A DNA stretch of 17,020 bases from an uncultured Eggerthellaceae bacterium (GTDB lineage Bacteria > Actinomycetota > Coriobacteriia > Coriobacteriales > Eggerthellaceae): NCBI GenBank assembly GCA_934630905.1, contig CAKTXN010000038.1, forward strand, positions 1 to 17,020. The letters run 5' to 3'. The position numbers were made by a program, and so were the translations under genes. This document shows positions 1 through 7,965 of the stretch, one piece after another (position 1 is the first letter of the stretch; every line of letters begins with the position of its first letter). The notes under the pieces were generated by a model. The model made no database searches. It was not told the origin of the DNA and was given only the letters and a program-made list of their open reading frames with translations.

Positions 1-1
1 T

Positions 2-1336
2 CATATAGCAGCGTTCGCAAATGCAGCAGGCGGAAAGCTGGTCATTGGAATCGAAGATAATGGTGAAATCACAGGCTTCAAACGCTCTGGAGCCCACGAT
101 ATCGAGGACTTCAAGCAAGCCGCAATTACTTCATGCTCTCCCTCGCCACGAGCAAGATGTCAGGAAGTTTCTTGCATTAACTCGAGGGACGAAGACGATC
201 TAATCCTTGTTATTGACGTTGATCCCTCTACAGACAGGGTCATAGCTCGCAAAAGAGACAACGAAGTTTTCCTTCGCCAAGGCGATAGAAGCGTCAAGCT
301 CGATAGGGAGCAGGTTCGTGCTCTCGAATATGACAAGAACCAGAGATGCTTTGAAGATGAAATATGCGACAGATCATCGATCGACGACGTGGATACGATT
401 GTGCTTGCTAGATACAAGGAATCGCTCGGCACGGACTCGCCCGACGATCAGGTGCTTAGGAGTAGAGGATTTCTTGTCAATGGGCGCCTAACTAACGCCG
501 GCGTTCTTTTGTTTGCAAAGAATCCCTCAAGGTTCTTTCCGTGCGCAAGGCTCAGGATTCTCAAATATGAAGGCGACTCCCGCGAAGCGGGACGCAGAAT
601 GAATATCGTCAAAGACAAGACTTTCGATGGCCCTATCCCTCAAGTTATAGATGGCGCAAAAGATGCGATATCTGCCCTTCTTAGGGAATTCCAGTTTCTT
701 GGTGATGATGGAACGTTCAAAAGCGTCCCAGAATATCCAGAGTTCGCCTGGTTTGAAGGGGTCGTCAATGCAGTTACCCATAGAAACTACGCGATTTCAG
801 GTGATTATATCAGGGTGTCAATTTTCGATGACAGAATGGAGATACTTAGCCCTGGAGCATTGCCCAACATCGTCACCCTGGACAACATGCGTCATACAAG
901 ATACTCCAGGAACCCGAGCATTGCCCGCACGCTTGCCGAAATGGGATGGGTTCGAGAGCTGAATGAGGGCGTGCAGCGTATTTACGATGAAATGCAGAGC
1001 TTCTTCCTGAACGAGCCCTTATTCAGCGAGCCAAATGAAGCATCTGTCCTGCTGACGCTCGAAAACAGCATTACGTCACGCGTCCTGAGACGACAAGATA
1101 GAGTTGAATCCCTCGTTGGCCAAAAAGCGTACGAAACTCTCAACAAATATGAAATCGCAGCGCTTCAATATGTTTACGCGCACGGAAAGATTCAGACCAA
1201 AGATCTGGTTTCCATCATCGGGAAGGGTCCGACGCTGTGCTCGAAAACGCTCAAGAAGCTTGCCAAACTGGGTATTCTCGAATGGTACGGCACTTCCCCA
1301 AACGATCCTTCTCAGTTCTACTCCCTTCCAAAATAA
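2..1336 (+). CDS. AlbA_2/Schlafen-type putative transcriptional regulator with GHKL-like ATPase domain (5' end outside window)
   Basis: The reading frame is open from base 2, so the gene enters from the left edge; the internal ATG at 389 is not the real start. The first visible residues (AAFANAAGGKLVIGIEDNG) are the typical core of an AlbA_2 (divergent AAA-4) domain. Around visible residues 244-263 the pattern E-x3-NA-x2-HRNY is the N-box of HATPase_c_4 modules found in RecG-like or AlbA_2 regulators. The C-terminal 65 residues (after LNKYEIAALQYV) look like a winged helix-turn-helix. Such proteins are usually annotated as ATP-binding or DNA-binding regulators, often in accessory regions; the specific role is unknown. 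Base composition looks more AT-rich than the minus-strand genes, hinting at a different history. The stop codon TAA (1334-1336) lies in the loop of the first structured repeat. It is the only plus-strand gene seen. Confidence 0.8.
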   Translation, partial: HIAAFANAAGGKLVIGIEDNGEITGFKRSGAHDIEDFKQAAITSCSPSPRARCQEVSCINSRDEDDLILVIDVDPSTDRVIARKRDNEVFLRQGDRSVKLDREQVRALEYDKNQRCFEDEICDRSSIDDVDTIVLARYKESLGTDSPDDQVLRSRGFLVNGRLTNAGVLLFAKNPSRFFPCARLRILKYEGDSREAGRRMNIVKDKTFDGPIPQVIDGAKDAISALLREFQFLGDDGTFKSVPEYPEFAWFEGVVNAVTHRNYAISGDYIRVSIFDDRMEILSPGALPNIVTLDNMRHTRYSRNPSIARTLAEMGWVRELNEGVQRIYDEMQSFFLNEPLFSEPNEASVLLTLENSITSRVLRRQDRVESLVGQKAYETLNKYEIAALQYVYAHGKIQTKDLVSIIGKGPTLCSKTLKKLAKLGILEWYGTSPNDPSQFYSLPK

Positions 1337-1364
1337 CGGAGTAGAATGGAGTAAAAACGGAGTA
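1315..1364. repeat. Structured repeat, copy A (hairpin plus phased GGAGTA boxes)
   Basis: A left arm TTCTACTCC (1316-1324) pairs perfectly with GGAGTAGAA (1338-1346) across a 13-base loop that holds the stop codon of the upstream gene; G1315 and T1347 extend it as a wobble pair. GGAGTA boxes begin at 1338, 1348 and 1359, so they sit about one helical turn apart. A near-identical second copy starts 85 bp downstream. Confidence 0.85.
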
Positions 1365-1399
1365 AATGTTCGGTTTTGTTGAAGCCTCGCAACCAGGCT

Positions 1400-1448
1400 G
1401 TTCCACTCCCTTCCAAAATAACGGAGTGGAACGGAGTAAAACGGAGTA
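1400..1448. repeat. Structured repeat, copy B (hairpin plus phased GGAGTA boxes)
   Basis: Arms TTCCACTCC (1401-1409) and GGAGTGGAA (1423-1431) enclose the same 13-base loop as copy A, and G1400-C1432 extends the stem. GGAGTR boxes begin at 1423, 1433 and 1443, exactly 10 bp apart. Against copy A there are three substitutions and one A indel. All three substitutions fall in the stem and keep pairing (T-A to C-G at 1319/1343 versus 1404/1428, and G-T to G-C at 1315/1347 versus 1400/1432). Confidence 0.85.
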
Positions 1449-1625
1449 GCCTTTAAAACTTGTCGCTGAATCGACGCGGTCTTCTTTCCTGGAGCTATTG
1501 TCGCCGTCGCCGGGTGACCGAGTGGGCTGCAGCTAGTTACTTATGAGTTTCGCGTAGTTTGAAGGTACAATGATTGCTTGCTACGCTGTGCACGGTTCTG
1601 CGTGAAGGGAAAACCCATGCGGCGC
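1449..1625. other. Convergent intergenic stretch with nothing recognised
   Basis: The non-coding gap between the plus-strand regulator and the minus-strand fixX runs from 1337 to 1701 (365 bp). Apart from the two structured repeats and the terminator described separately, I see no gene, tRNA or clear promoter in this part. A TACAAT at 1566-1571 resembles a plus-strand -10 box but has no partner -35 and no gene downstream. Confidence 0.6.
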
Positions 1626-1662
1626 ATAAAGAAGGGGCGACGGATTTCACATCCATCGCCCC
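1626..1662 (-). terminator. Rho-independent terminator of the cai/fix-like operon
   Basis: Arms 1634-1645 and 1651-1662 form a 12-bp stem around a 5-base loop. On the minus strand the single non-Watson-Crick position is a G-U wobble; on the plus strand it would be an A-C mismatch, so the structure favours minus-strand RNA. The minus-strand bases after the stem read TTCTTTAT, a modest U tract. It sits 39 bp past the fixX stop. Confidence 0.8.
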
Positions 1663-1701
1663 GTTGCATCGTTCAAGTTCGCGTGAACGCGCTAACAAGC
1701 A

Positions 1702-1992
1702 CTACCCGAATCGGTAAGAAACACCGTTTCCAAACGCAGGGTTTTCCCACTTGCTCACAATGGTGTTGCCGCACAAGATGCGACACGTTCCGCACTCAAG
1801 GCAGCCCGCATAATCGAACGAAGTCGATCCGTCTTCTTCATAGCGATACAGGCCCGCCGGACAGCATTTCACCAGCTTATCGAACTGATCGCGATCAGGA
1901 TTCTCGACAAGCTCGATATGGGCGTTGTCTTCGTCAACCGCGAATTTATCAACGGCAAGGCGCTCATCAATGGTCATCAGGGAAATCGTCAT
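1702..1992 (-). CDS. fixX: FixX, ferredoxin-like protein
   Basis: A 96-residue ferredoxin-like protein, close to the ~95 aa of enterobacterial FixX. FixX partners the flavoprotein FixC and is thought to pass electrons between the quinone pool or a low-potential donor and the FixAB flavoprotein. The cluster motif is C64-x2-C67-x2-C70-x3-C74, with C43-C44 and the CCPAGLY segment upstream, all typical of FixX. The start ATG overlaps the fixC stop by four bases (ATGA), which suggests translational coupling; a GGGAG lies about ten bases before it. An internal Met at residue 6 is a possible alternative start. It is the last gene of the operon, followed by a terminator. Confidence 0.92.
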   Translation of the reverse strand: MTISLMTIDERLAVDKFAVDEDNAHIELVENPDRDQFDKLVKCCPAGLYRYEEDGSTSFDYAGCLECGTCRILCGNTIVSKWENPAFGNGVSYRFG

Positions 1993-3275
1993 AGCGCATC
2001 AACTCCCTTCTTCATTTCTTTAAGCACCGAGAACAAGCCCCTGCTCTTCACCGGACGCATCATCTTCTTCTTCAGCGGTTCAACCGGCTCGCCATCAACG
2101 GCGAACAGGGCATGCATCATTTCGCATACCATGGACGGATACTCGGAGTACATACGCTTCGTTTGTTCCATGAATGTCGGAACTTTCTGGTACGAACGCA
2201 GGTCTTTGAGCACAAAGCTATTCTCAAGTTCGGTTTTGTAGCCCGCAAGGCCTGCCGCCGATGTATCGCCTGCATCAATCGCCGCCGCAGCCGCGCGACC
2301 TGCCGCAGAACCAGAAGCAATTGCGTAGTCCATGCCGCGCACCTGATACCCCAGGTTAACGCAAAGCATGCCCGCGTCGCCCGCAACCAAGCAGCCGTTA
2401 CCCACCAGTTCAGGCACCATGCTCAGACCGCCTTCGGGCACCAAATGGGCAGAATACTCAACCGTCTTGCCACCCTCAATCAACGGTGCGATCAGGGGAT
2501 TTGCCTTGAAGTCGTTCATGAACTCAGAGAACGGCACGTCTGATGTTTGCAAATCGGAAAGCGTTGCCACCATGCCAAGGGAAATCGAGTCCTTATTCGC
2601 GTAAAGGAAACCGCCGCCCGCGTGCCCCTTTGTGGGAGCGCCCACGAACAGCCATGCAGCACCTTCGCCTGCAGCACACCTGAACCGATCGGAAATGACC
2701 TGTTCAGGAAGGGAGATAACCTCTTTCGCGCCAACCGCCATCTGGTGCGGCTTCGGCGTTGTTGCCAAATGCGCTTTTTCCGTAAGCAGGGAGTTTGCGC
2801 CATCGGCGATAATCGTCACTTCAGCCGTAATTTCGTCGCCGCCAACAGAAATGCCCATCACGCGGTCGCCATCCCACAGCAAGTCGTCAACGGTCATGCC
2901 GAACACGCACTCTGCTCCTTCTTCTTCGGCCTTTCCCGCCAACCAGGCATCGAACTCCGCACGCAAAACCGTATAGCTTGCAACAGAATCATCGGCAAGC
3001 TTGGGTGTTGCGTACTCCATAGTCGTTGCAGCATCATCGGTCAAAAACGAAATAAGCTCATGGGTCACTTTGCGCTCAAGCGGCGCCTCTTCCTCGAAAT
3101 TCGGAAACACTTTCTTCAAGGAGTGCGTATAAATGCGTCCGCCCGTCATATTTTTAGAACCGCCGTTTTCGCCACGTTCAACCAGCAAAACCGACTTGCC
3201 CGCGCGTGCAAGCTCTACCGCAGCAACGCTGCCAGCGCAACCGGCGCCAATTACAATCGCGTCAAAATCAGCCAT
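1989..3275 (-). CDS. fixC: FixC, ETF-quinone oxidoreductase-like flavoprotein
   Basis: A 428-residue flavoprotein of the electron-transfer-flavoprotein:quinone oxidoreductase family, the same length as E. coli FixC. The N-terminal dinucleotide-binding motif is G10-A-G12-C-A-G15 following a beta strand, and the downstream GGRIYTHSL segment is characteristic of FixC. It should exchange electrons between FixX/quinone and FixAB. I chose the ATG at 3275 because AGGAAGG stands eight bases upstream on the minus strand; the in-frame GTG at 3284 would fall inside that ribosome binding site. The gene follows the acyl-CoA ligase by 15 bp and overlaps fixX by four. It is separated from fixAB by four genes, unlike the contiguous fixABCX of enterobacteria. 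Confidence 0.93.
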   Translation of the reverse strand: MADFDAIVIGAGCAGSVAAVELARAGKSVLLVERGENGGSKNMTGGRIYTHSLKKVFPNFEEEAPLERKVTHELISFLTDDAATTMEYATPKLADDSVASYTVLRAEFDAWLAGKAEEEGAECVFGMTVDDLLWDGDRVMGISVGGDEITAEVTIIADGANSLLTEKAHLATTPKPHQMAVGAKEVISLPEQVISDRFRCAAGEGAAWLFVGAPTKGHAGGGFLYANKDSISLGMVATLSDLQTSDVPFSEFMNDFKANPLIAPLIEGGKTVEYSAHLVPEGGLSMVPELVGNGCLVAGDAGMLCVNLGYQVRGMDYAIASGSAAGRAAAAAIDAGDTSAAGLAGYKTELENSFVLKDLRSYQKVPTFMEQTKRMYSEYPSMVCEMMHALFAVDGEPVEPLKKKMMRPVKSRGLFSVLKEMKKGVDAL

Positions 3276-3290
3276 AACAATCACCTTCCT

Positions 3291-4790
3291 CTACTTCTCT
3301 AACAGACTTAAAAGGTATTCTCGCGGTACCTTTCCCGTTTCTTTTCGTTGGAGCGAATCAACGATAACTACTTTCTTCGGGCGCTTGTAATGGCCCAACG
3401 CCGTGGCGCACCAGTCGGAAATCTCCTGGGAGTCCAGCTTGACGCCCGCATCCGGCTCAACGAACGCAACGGCCGATTCGCCCCAACGCTCATCGCTCAC
3501 ACGCTCAACAACAACATCGGCCACGCCCGTGAATTTACGAATACACGCAGCAATTTCCGAGGGGTATACGTTTTCGCCGCCGCTGATGAACATTTCGTTT
3601 TTGCGATCGATCAACGTCAAGTAACCATCAACGGATAGCCAACCAATGTCGCCCGTCAAATACCAGCCATTGCGCATGACTTTTGCGGTTTGCTCAGGAT
3701 TATTGAAATAGCCATTCATAATGGTGGGCGTCTTCACCCATACCTCGCCTATTTCACCCGCAGGCAAGATCTCACCATCATCTGCGCAAATGCAAATTTC
3801 CGCCAAGGGAACAGCGCGTCCCACCGTGGTGCCGCAAAAATCCGTTGCATGATCTTCGGGAGACACCACCGCAATGGAAGAAGCAGTTTCAGTCATGCCG
3901 TATCCTTGCCAGAACATGCAGGGAATCAGCTTACGACACTTATGCAGCGTATCAGCATCCATGGGCTCGCCGCCATAAGCTACCAGCTCAAGCGACGAAA
4001 GCTGTTCCTTCGTTCGCTCTAGGTAGCCCACAAGCTGGCGCAAGTGATACGGCAAAAGCCCCACATGCGTGGCTTGGGTCTTTTGTATTTCGGACACGAT
4101 CATATAGTCTTTCGCGCCCGAAGCAATAGCAATCGCACCACCACTTGCAAGCACCACAAACACTGACACGCAGGTCACATGGAAGAAAGGAAGCACGAAC
4201 AGCATTCTCGTATGTTCGTTGATATGCATGGTCTGACGATCGATCTCAATGCGTGCCAGCAATGCACCGTGCGAAAGCACCACGCCTTTCGGCGTTCCCG
4301 TTGTTCCGCTGGTATACAGCAGCATTGCGGGGTCCGTTTCATCCACCTCTGCAATGCACGGATCAGGCGCGCTTGCCAGCAGCGCTTCGTAAGCAGCGCC
4401 TTCGCTGGGTAGGCACTCCGTTTCCACCTGGGATCCTTGCACAGCAGCCCGCGCATCCGCCAACTTGTCTTCGGGGACGAAAAGCAATCGCGGCGCGGCC
4501 TGCGCAATCAGCGTAGACAGCACCGCACATGAAAACCGAGTGGAAAACGCCGCGCATACCGCGCCGATACGTGAACACGCCATAGTCAACTCAATGAATA
4601 TCGACGCATTTTTCGAGGTCATAGCTACGATATCGCCTTTTTTCACGCCGCGTGCGCACAAAACGCCCGCAAGCTGCGAAACCCGTGCATCAAGCTGCTC
4701 ATACGTGAAAGCACCGCCCTTGCAAATAAGGGCGGTGCCGCGGGGGCTCAGTTGAGCCCCCTTCAGCAATATTTCGTCGATACGCGTCAT
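3291..4790 (-). CDS. Acyl-CoA ligase (AMP-forming), in the position of CaiC
   Basis: A 499-residue ANL-superfamily adenylate-forming enzyme that would activate a carboxylic acid with ATP and CoA. Visible core motifs are the phosphate-binding YTSGTTGTPKG (159-169), GYGMTE (296-301), LTGD (378-381), the hinge region DRKNE (395-399) followed by SGGENVYP, and the C-terminal catalytic lysine K487 in ETGK. No signal peptide or membrane segment is seen, so it should be cytosolic. Its neighbours CaiB and FixC place it where CaiC sits in carnitine operons, but the sequence looks like a generic medium/aryl acyl-CoA ligase rather than a close CaiC, so I give no symbol. The first 27 codons contain two perfect hairpins (4711-4738 and 4742-4761), which may limit expression. 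It follows caiB by 6 bp. Confidence 0.92.
   Translation of the reverse strand: MTRIDEILLKGAQLSPRGTALICKGGAFTYEQLDARVSQLAGVLCARGVKKGDIVAMTSKNASIFIELTMACSRIGAVCAAFSTRFSCAVLSTLIAQAAPRLLFVPEDKLADARAAVQGSQVETECLPSEGAAYEALLASAPDPCIAEVDETDPAMLLYTSGTTGTPKGVVLSHGALLARIEIDRQTMHINEHTRMLFVLPFFHVTCVSVFVVLASGGAIAIASGAKDYMIVSEIQKTQATHVGLLPYHLRQLVGYLERTKEQLSSLELVAYGGEPMDADTLHKCRKLIPCMFWQGYGMTETASSIAVVSPEDHATDFCGTTVGRAVPLAEICICADDGEILPAGEIGEVWVKTPTIMNGYFNNPEQTAKVMRNGWYLTGDIGWLSVDGYLTLIDRKNEMFISGGENVYPSEIAACIRKFTGVADVVVERVSDERWGESAVAFVEPDAGVKLDSQEISDWCATALGHYKRPKKVVIVDSLQRKETGKVPREYLLSLLEK
4711..4761 (-). promoter_or_regulatory. Tandem perfect stem-loops in the 5' coding region of the acyl-CoA ligase
   Basis: Arms 4711-4721 and 4728-4738 pair perfectly over 11 bp around a 6-base loop. 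Arms 4742-4750 and 4753-4761 form a second perfect dyad (GGGGGCTCA/TGAGCCCCC). Only three bases separate them. On the minus-strand mRNA the 9-bp dyad comes first, about 29 bases after the start codon, and the 11-bp stem is followed by UUUC. Whether they act as an attenuator or slow ribosomes is not known. Confidence 0.55.
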
Positions 4791-4796
4791 TGGACC

Positions 4797-6035
4797 TTAC
4801 AGTCCTCCGATGTAGTCGCTCTTACGCAGCACCTTTGCCTCGTACAGCTTCATAATCTCGTCTTCGCTGAAGCCGACTTCGCTCAGAACGTCCTCGTTGT
4901 CCATGCCTTGCGACGGGCAACCACGCCAAATCTGCGAAGGACGGTTCTTAAAGCGCGGAACCGAGGTAACGCCCTTCACAGTGCGACCATCCACGGTTTC
5001 CCACTCAATCCACGTGTTACGCGCCAAATAATGCGGGTGATTCTCCATCATCTCGTAGTTCATAACCACGGAGCACGGAACGTTAATCTCGTTCATGGCC
5101 TGGGCAAACTCAGCCGCAGTGTGCTTCGAGCAGTAATCTTCGATAGCAGCATCGAACACGGGAGCACCCGGAGAATTCAGCGCAACGGAAGGAATGCCCT
5201 CGGGGAACAGCTCGGAGCCGTATTCAAGACCGAAGAACTCAACAGCGCGCTTGATGGTGGACTGGCCAGCGGTGAACAGGTAAACGCCTTCGCCATCGGC
5301 ACACTCGTAGTAGCCAGCACCAGCGGAAATGGAGTCGCGCGGAGCACCGGCGCCACGCTCTTCCTGAATGCCCTTGTCGAACCACTTGCTGTACAAACCC
5401 GCCTGGCAACGAACTGCTGCTTCGTATTGCGCCAGGTCAAAGCTATCGCCGCGACCCGTCTTCTGAGCGCCCACGTATGCCGCCAAAGCAGAGCCGTAAG
5501 CAAACAGGCCCGCATAGTAATCCGTAACGAACTTCTGGATCATGTACGGCAGACCATCTTTGTAGCCATTCAGGTACATCAAGCCAGAGAATGCGTTGAC
5601 CGTGAAGTCATAGCCGGGCAGGCTCACGTAATCGGGGTCGCCCGTCATGCCGTAACCGGACATATGGCCAATGACCAGCTTGGGATTGTGCTCCCACAGT
5701 ACTTCGTCGGAATAGCCCCACTTTTCCCACTGGCCGCCGCGCGATGCCTCAATGAAGATATCCGTGGATTCCATGAGCTTCAGGAATGCCTCGTGACCTT
5801 CGGGGGACACAACATCCAGCATCAAGTTACGCATGTTGCGGCGCTCGTTTTGCACGCCCCAACCATCCTGGGTCCAGCGATACGGGTCAATGCCCTTCGG
5901 GGACTCCAGCCAAATCACATCCGCGCCGTTTTCCGCAAACAGCTCACCCGCAAAGGGGCCCGCCGTGGACACAGCCGAAACAACAACCTTCACGCCATGA
6001 AGGCTACCAAATGAAGGAACGTCTTCGTATTTCAT
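4797..6035 (-). CDS. caiB: CaiB-like type III CoA-transferase
   Basis: A 412-residue family III (CaiB/BaiF, formyl-CoA transferase-like) CoA-transferase, versus about 405 aa for E. coli CaiB. Long stretches recall CaiB: TDIFIEAS, DEVLWEHNPKLVI, the DGRT segment and the C-terminal FKN-x2-SQIWRG-x-PSQGMD. The catalytic aspartate that forms the acyl anhydride is expected at D172 in VTDYYAG, matching the TADYFSG segment of E. coli CaiB. The enzyme would move CoA from the saturated product to the incoming unsaturated acid, saving ATP. The ATG at 6035 has an AGGGGAG ribosome site upstream. It lies 21 bp after the FAD oxidoreductase and 6 bp before the ligase. The orthology is convincing, but an altered acid specificity cannot be excluded. 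Confidence 0.9.
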   Translation of the reverse strand: MKYEDVPSFGSLHGVKVVVSAVSTAGPFAGELFAENGADVIWLESPKGIDPYRWTQDGWGVQNERRNMRNLMLDVVSPEGHEAFLKLMESTDIFIEASRGGQWEKWGYSDEVLWEHNPKLVIGHMSGYGMTGDPDYVSLPGYDFTVNAFSGLMYLNGYKDGLPYMIQKFVTDYYAGLFAYGSALAAYVGAQKTGRGDSFDLAQYEAAVRCQAGLYSKWFDKGIQEERGAGAPRDSISAGAGYYECADGEGVYLFTAGQSTIKRAVEFFGLEYGSELFPEGIPSVALNSPGAPVFDAAIEDYCSKHTAAEFAQAMNEINVPCSVVMNYEMMENHPHYLARNTWIEWETVDGRTVKGVTSVPRFKNRPSQIWRGCPSQGMDNEDVLSEVGFSEDEIMKLYEAKVLRKSDYIGGL

Positions 6036-6056
6036 AGTATTCTCCCCTTCTCCGCG

Positions 6057-7430
6057 TTATTCAGCAGCAACATAGGTATCAAAGAATTCAATTGCGCTGT
6101 TGGCAGCCAGTTCCGTGCCAACACCTTCGCCGCCAGCCTCGGCGCCCACAATGTACAGCCCCTCAATAGGGGTCTTGATCGACGGACGGTCAATACCCGC
6201 CTGACCAGCATCTTGACCAATGCCAATGCCTGCGCCGTCTTCGCCCATCAGACGAGCAGCGTCGGCAGGGTACACGCGATCAACGAACAGCGCATGCTCC
6301 TGCAAGCCGGGGAAATGCTTCTCGGCTGCAGCAATCAGCGAATCCAGAATGGCCGGGCAGTACTCGTCTTTGATGCCCGCAGGAACGGCCGTGGTCATAA
6401 CTACCAGCTGCTTGCCTTCGGGGGCAACCGACGGGTCAAAGCTCGAAGGAACCACAATGAAGAGGTTCAGCTCTTCGGGCACTTCGCCAGCCAGCAAGCG
6501 CTCATTGTACTCCTTCACCGGAACGGGAGAGAAGCCGGAAAGCATCTTGATATCGGGGCTAATCACGGTATCCAGGCCGAAGCGCGCAATGATGGACACG
6601 AAGGAAATCTTCAGGTCGTCAACGTACTTCACGTAGTCTGCGTCGAACTTATCGGCGCCTACCAGGTCATGCACGGTTTCTTTGATGCCCGCGTTGGAGA
6701 CAATCATGTCGGCGCGCACTTCTTCGCCATCAACCATAACGCCCACGGCGCGGCCGTCTTCAACGATAATGGAGTCAACCGGCGTAGCAACATGCAGGTC
6801 AACGCCGTTTTCCTTCAAAGCGTTCACGTACGCGTCAAGAATGGCAATGCAGCCGCCGTCGGGGTATCCGGAAGCACGGGCCTCGGCCTCCCACTTCAGG
6901 CAGCGTGCGAATTCGCCCGCAGACAGGCGATACTCGGGAACGCAGCAGTAAATGAAGCCAACCTGGCTCACGCAAGCATGCGCAAACGGATCCGTGGTGT
7001 ATTCGTTCAGGAATTCCTCGAGCGTCATGCGGTCATAGCGATGCGTCTCTTCGTCGGACATGTCCTTCACGTCGGTAACCATCTTGATAACCGCATCGAA
7101 GTCCTCATCGGGAACGCGTCCCTGCAGGTCGCGCGGGAACTTGAAGATCTCGCCACCGCATGTCTGAACAGGACGAACCTTGGTGAACTGAATGCCGTGA
7201 TCAACGCCGCAGCGCTCCAGCAGGCCAATGAGCGGGCCCTTGCCGCCGCGCGAAATCAGATGCACGCCAAAGTCAACCACAAAATCGCCGCGCTGAGACG
7301 AGCCAATGCGGCCGCCGAATGCCGGCCTTCCCTCGTACAGAGCAACTTTCTTGCCCGCATGGGACAACAGCAGAGCGGCTCCCAAACCGCCAATGCCTGC
7401 ACCAATTACAATTGCATCGTACTGTTTCAT
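6057..7430 (-). CDS. FAD-dependent oxidoreductase of the phytoene desaturase/amine oxidase type
   Basis: A 457-residue flavoprotein with an N-terminal Rossmann FAD motif (G10-A-G12-I-G-G15, then YEGRPAFGGRIGS, residues 33-45) and the C-terminal FAD-contacting segment GLYIVGAEAGGEG found in CrtI-type desaturases, retinol saturases and flavin amine oxidases. No signal peptide or transmembrane helix is apparent. The family oxidises or saturates carbon-carbon or carbon-nitrogen bonds, so it could act on the pathway acid or its CoA ester; the substrate cannot be told from sequence. It sits 27 bp after the hotdog gene and 21 bp before caiB with a GGGGGAG ribosome site, so it is clearly part of the operon. 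Enterobacterial cai/fix operons have no counterpart, which makes it a key clue to a different chemistry. Confidence 0.85.
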   Translation of the reverse strand: MKQYDAIVIGAGIGGLGAALLLSHAGKKVALYEGRPAFGGRIGSSQRGDFVVDFGVHLISRGGKGPLIGLLERCGVDHGIQFTKVRPVQTCGGEIFKFPRDLQGRVPDEDFDAVIKMVTDVKDMSDEETHRYDRMTLEEFLNEYTTDPFAHACVSQVGFIYCCVPEYRLSAGEFARCLKWEAEARASGYPDGGCIAILDAYVNALKENGVDLHVATPVDSIIVEDGRAVGVMVDGEEVRADMIVSNAGIKETVHDLVGADKFDADYVKYVDDLKISFVSIIARFGLDTVISPDIKMLSGFSPVPVKEYNERLLAGEVPEELNLFIVVPSSFDPSVAPEGKQLVVMTTAVPAGIKDEYCPAILDSLIAAAEKHFPGLQEHALFVDRVYPADAARLMGEDGAGIGIGQDAGQAGIDRPSIKTPIEGLYIVGAEAGGEGVGTELAANSAIEFFDTYVAAE

Positions 7431-7457
7431 GAAACTCCCCCTTCGTTTGCTAGCTAC

Positions 7458-7916
7458 TTAGTGCCTTGCCGGCAGTGCGTAGTAGTTGAACGACATCAAA
7501 GCCACTTGCTCCCCGTCAACATCGAACAGAGGAACATCCAGGAAGTAGTCGCCGCGGCCACGCTCGCGTGCCAAGGCAATCTTCTCTTCGGCTTCTTCTT
7601 CGGTAAGCGTCAAGTCTGCGACCAGGTCTTTTGTGCCCGGCTTCAGGTACTTGCACTCTACGCTCTTCAAAATGGGCACGAACTCATCGGTGCCATACGT
7701 GGTCATGAACAGCGTGCCGCCTGCAATTTCTGCCAGCACGAATTCGCTGCCCGCATACGCAATGCCCACGTGATTCTTGTGGCCGTTCTCAACGGGAAGA
7801 ACCAGCTTAACGTGGTACGGCTCCACAATTTCGGGAATCAAACCAGCCTGATTGATGTACGGGGTGGGGCCGTTATTCACGTTGTTCTTGATGGTTTCAA
7901 GTGTTTGAGCGTCCAT
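7458..7916 (-). CDS. Hotdog-fold protein, probable acyl-CoA thioesterase
   Basis: A 152-residue protein with the layout of PaaI/YiiD_C-type hotdog thioesterases. The central NHVGIAYAGSEFVLAEIAGG segment (residues about 48-67) matches the N-x-x-G-x-x-x-G...AE-x-A-G pattern of the hotdog helix and its active-site loop. Later beta strands include VECKYLKPG and VADLTLTEEE. In this operon it would release a free acid from a stalled CoA ester, keeping the CoA pool open; an alternative is a dehydratase-type hotdog enzyme. The ATG has GAGG seven bases upstream. The gap to fixB is 116 bp, the longest inside the caiA-to-fixX block, and contains a stem-loop. Confidence 0.7.
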   Translation of the reverse strand: MDAQTLETIKNNVNNGPTPYINQAGLIPEIVEPYHVKLVLPVENGHKNHVGIAYAGSEFVLAEIAGGTLFMTTYGTDEFVPILKSVECKYLKPGTKDLVADLTLTEEEAEEKIALARERGRGDYFLDVPLFDVDGEQVALMSFNYYALPARH

Positions 7917-7965
7917 TGCAAATCCTCTTTCTTGGTAGTTTGCGATAGTTTGCGAAAATCAATCG

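Noticed and set aside
389..1336. Treating the ATG at 389 as the start of the plus-strand regulator
   Set aside because: The same frame is open to base 2 and encodes an AlbA_2 domain upstream, so 389 is an internal Met.
1315..1448. Reading the GGAGTA repeats as a CRISPR array
   Set aside because: Only two copies with one 35-bp gap, internal 10-bp box periodicity, overlap with a stop codon and no cas genes.
1578..1994. A 138-codon plus-strand frame overlapping fixX and the operon terminator
   Set aside because: It runs through the terminator stem and antisense to a well-supported FixX; no ribosome site.
4752..6014. A 420-codon plus-strand open frame antisense to caiB
   Set aside because: The opposite strand encodes an unmistakable CaiB with its catalytic aspartate; this frame has no motifs.
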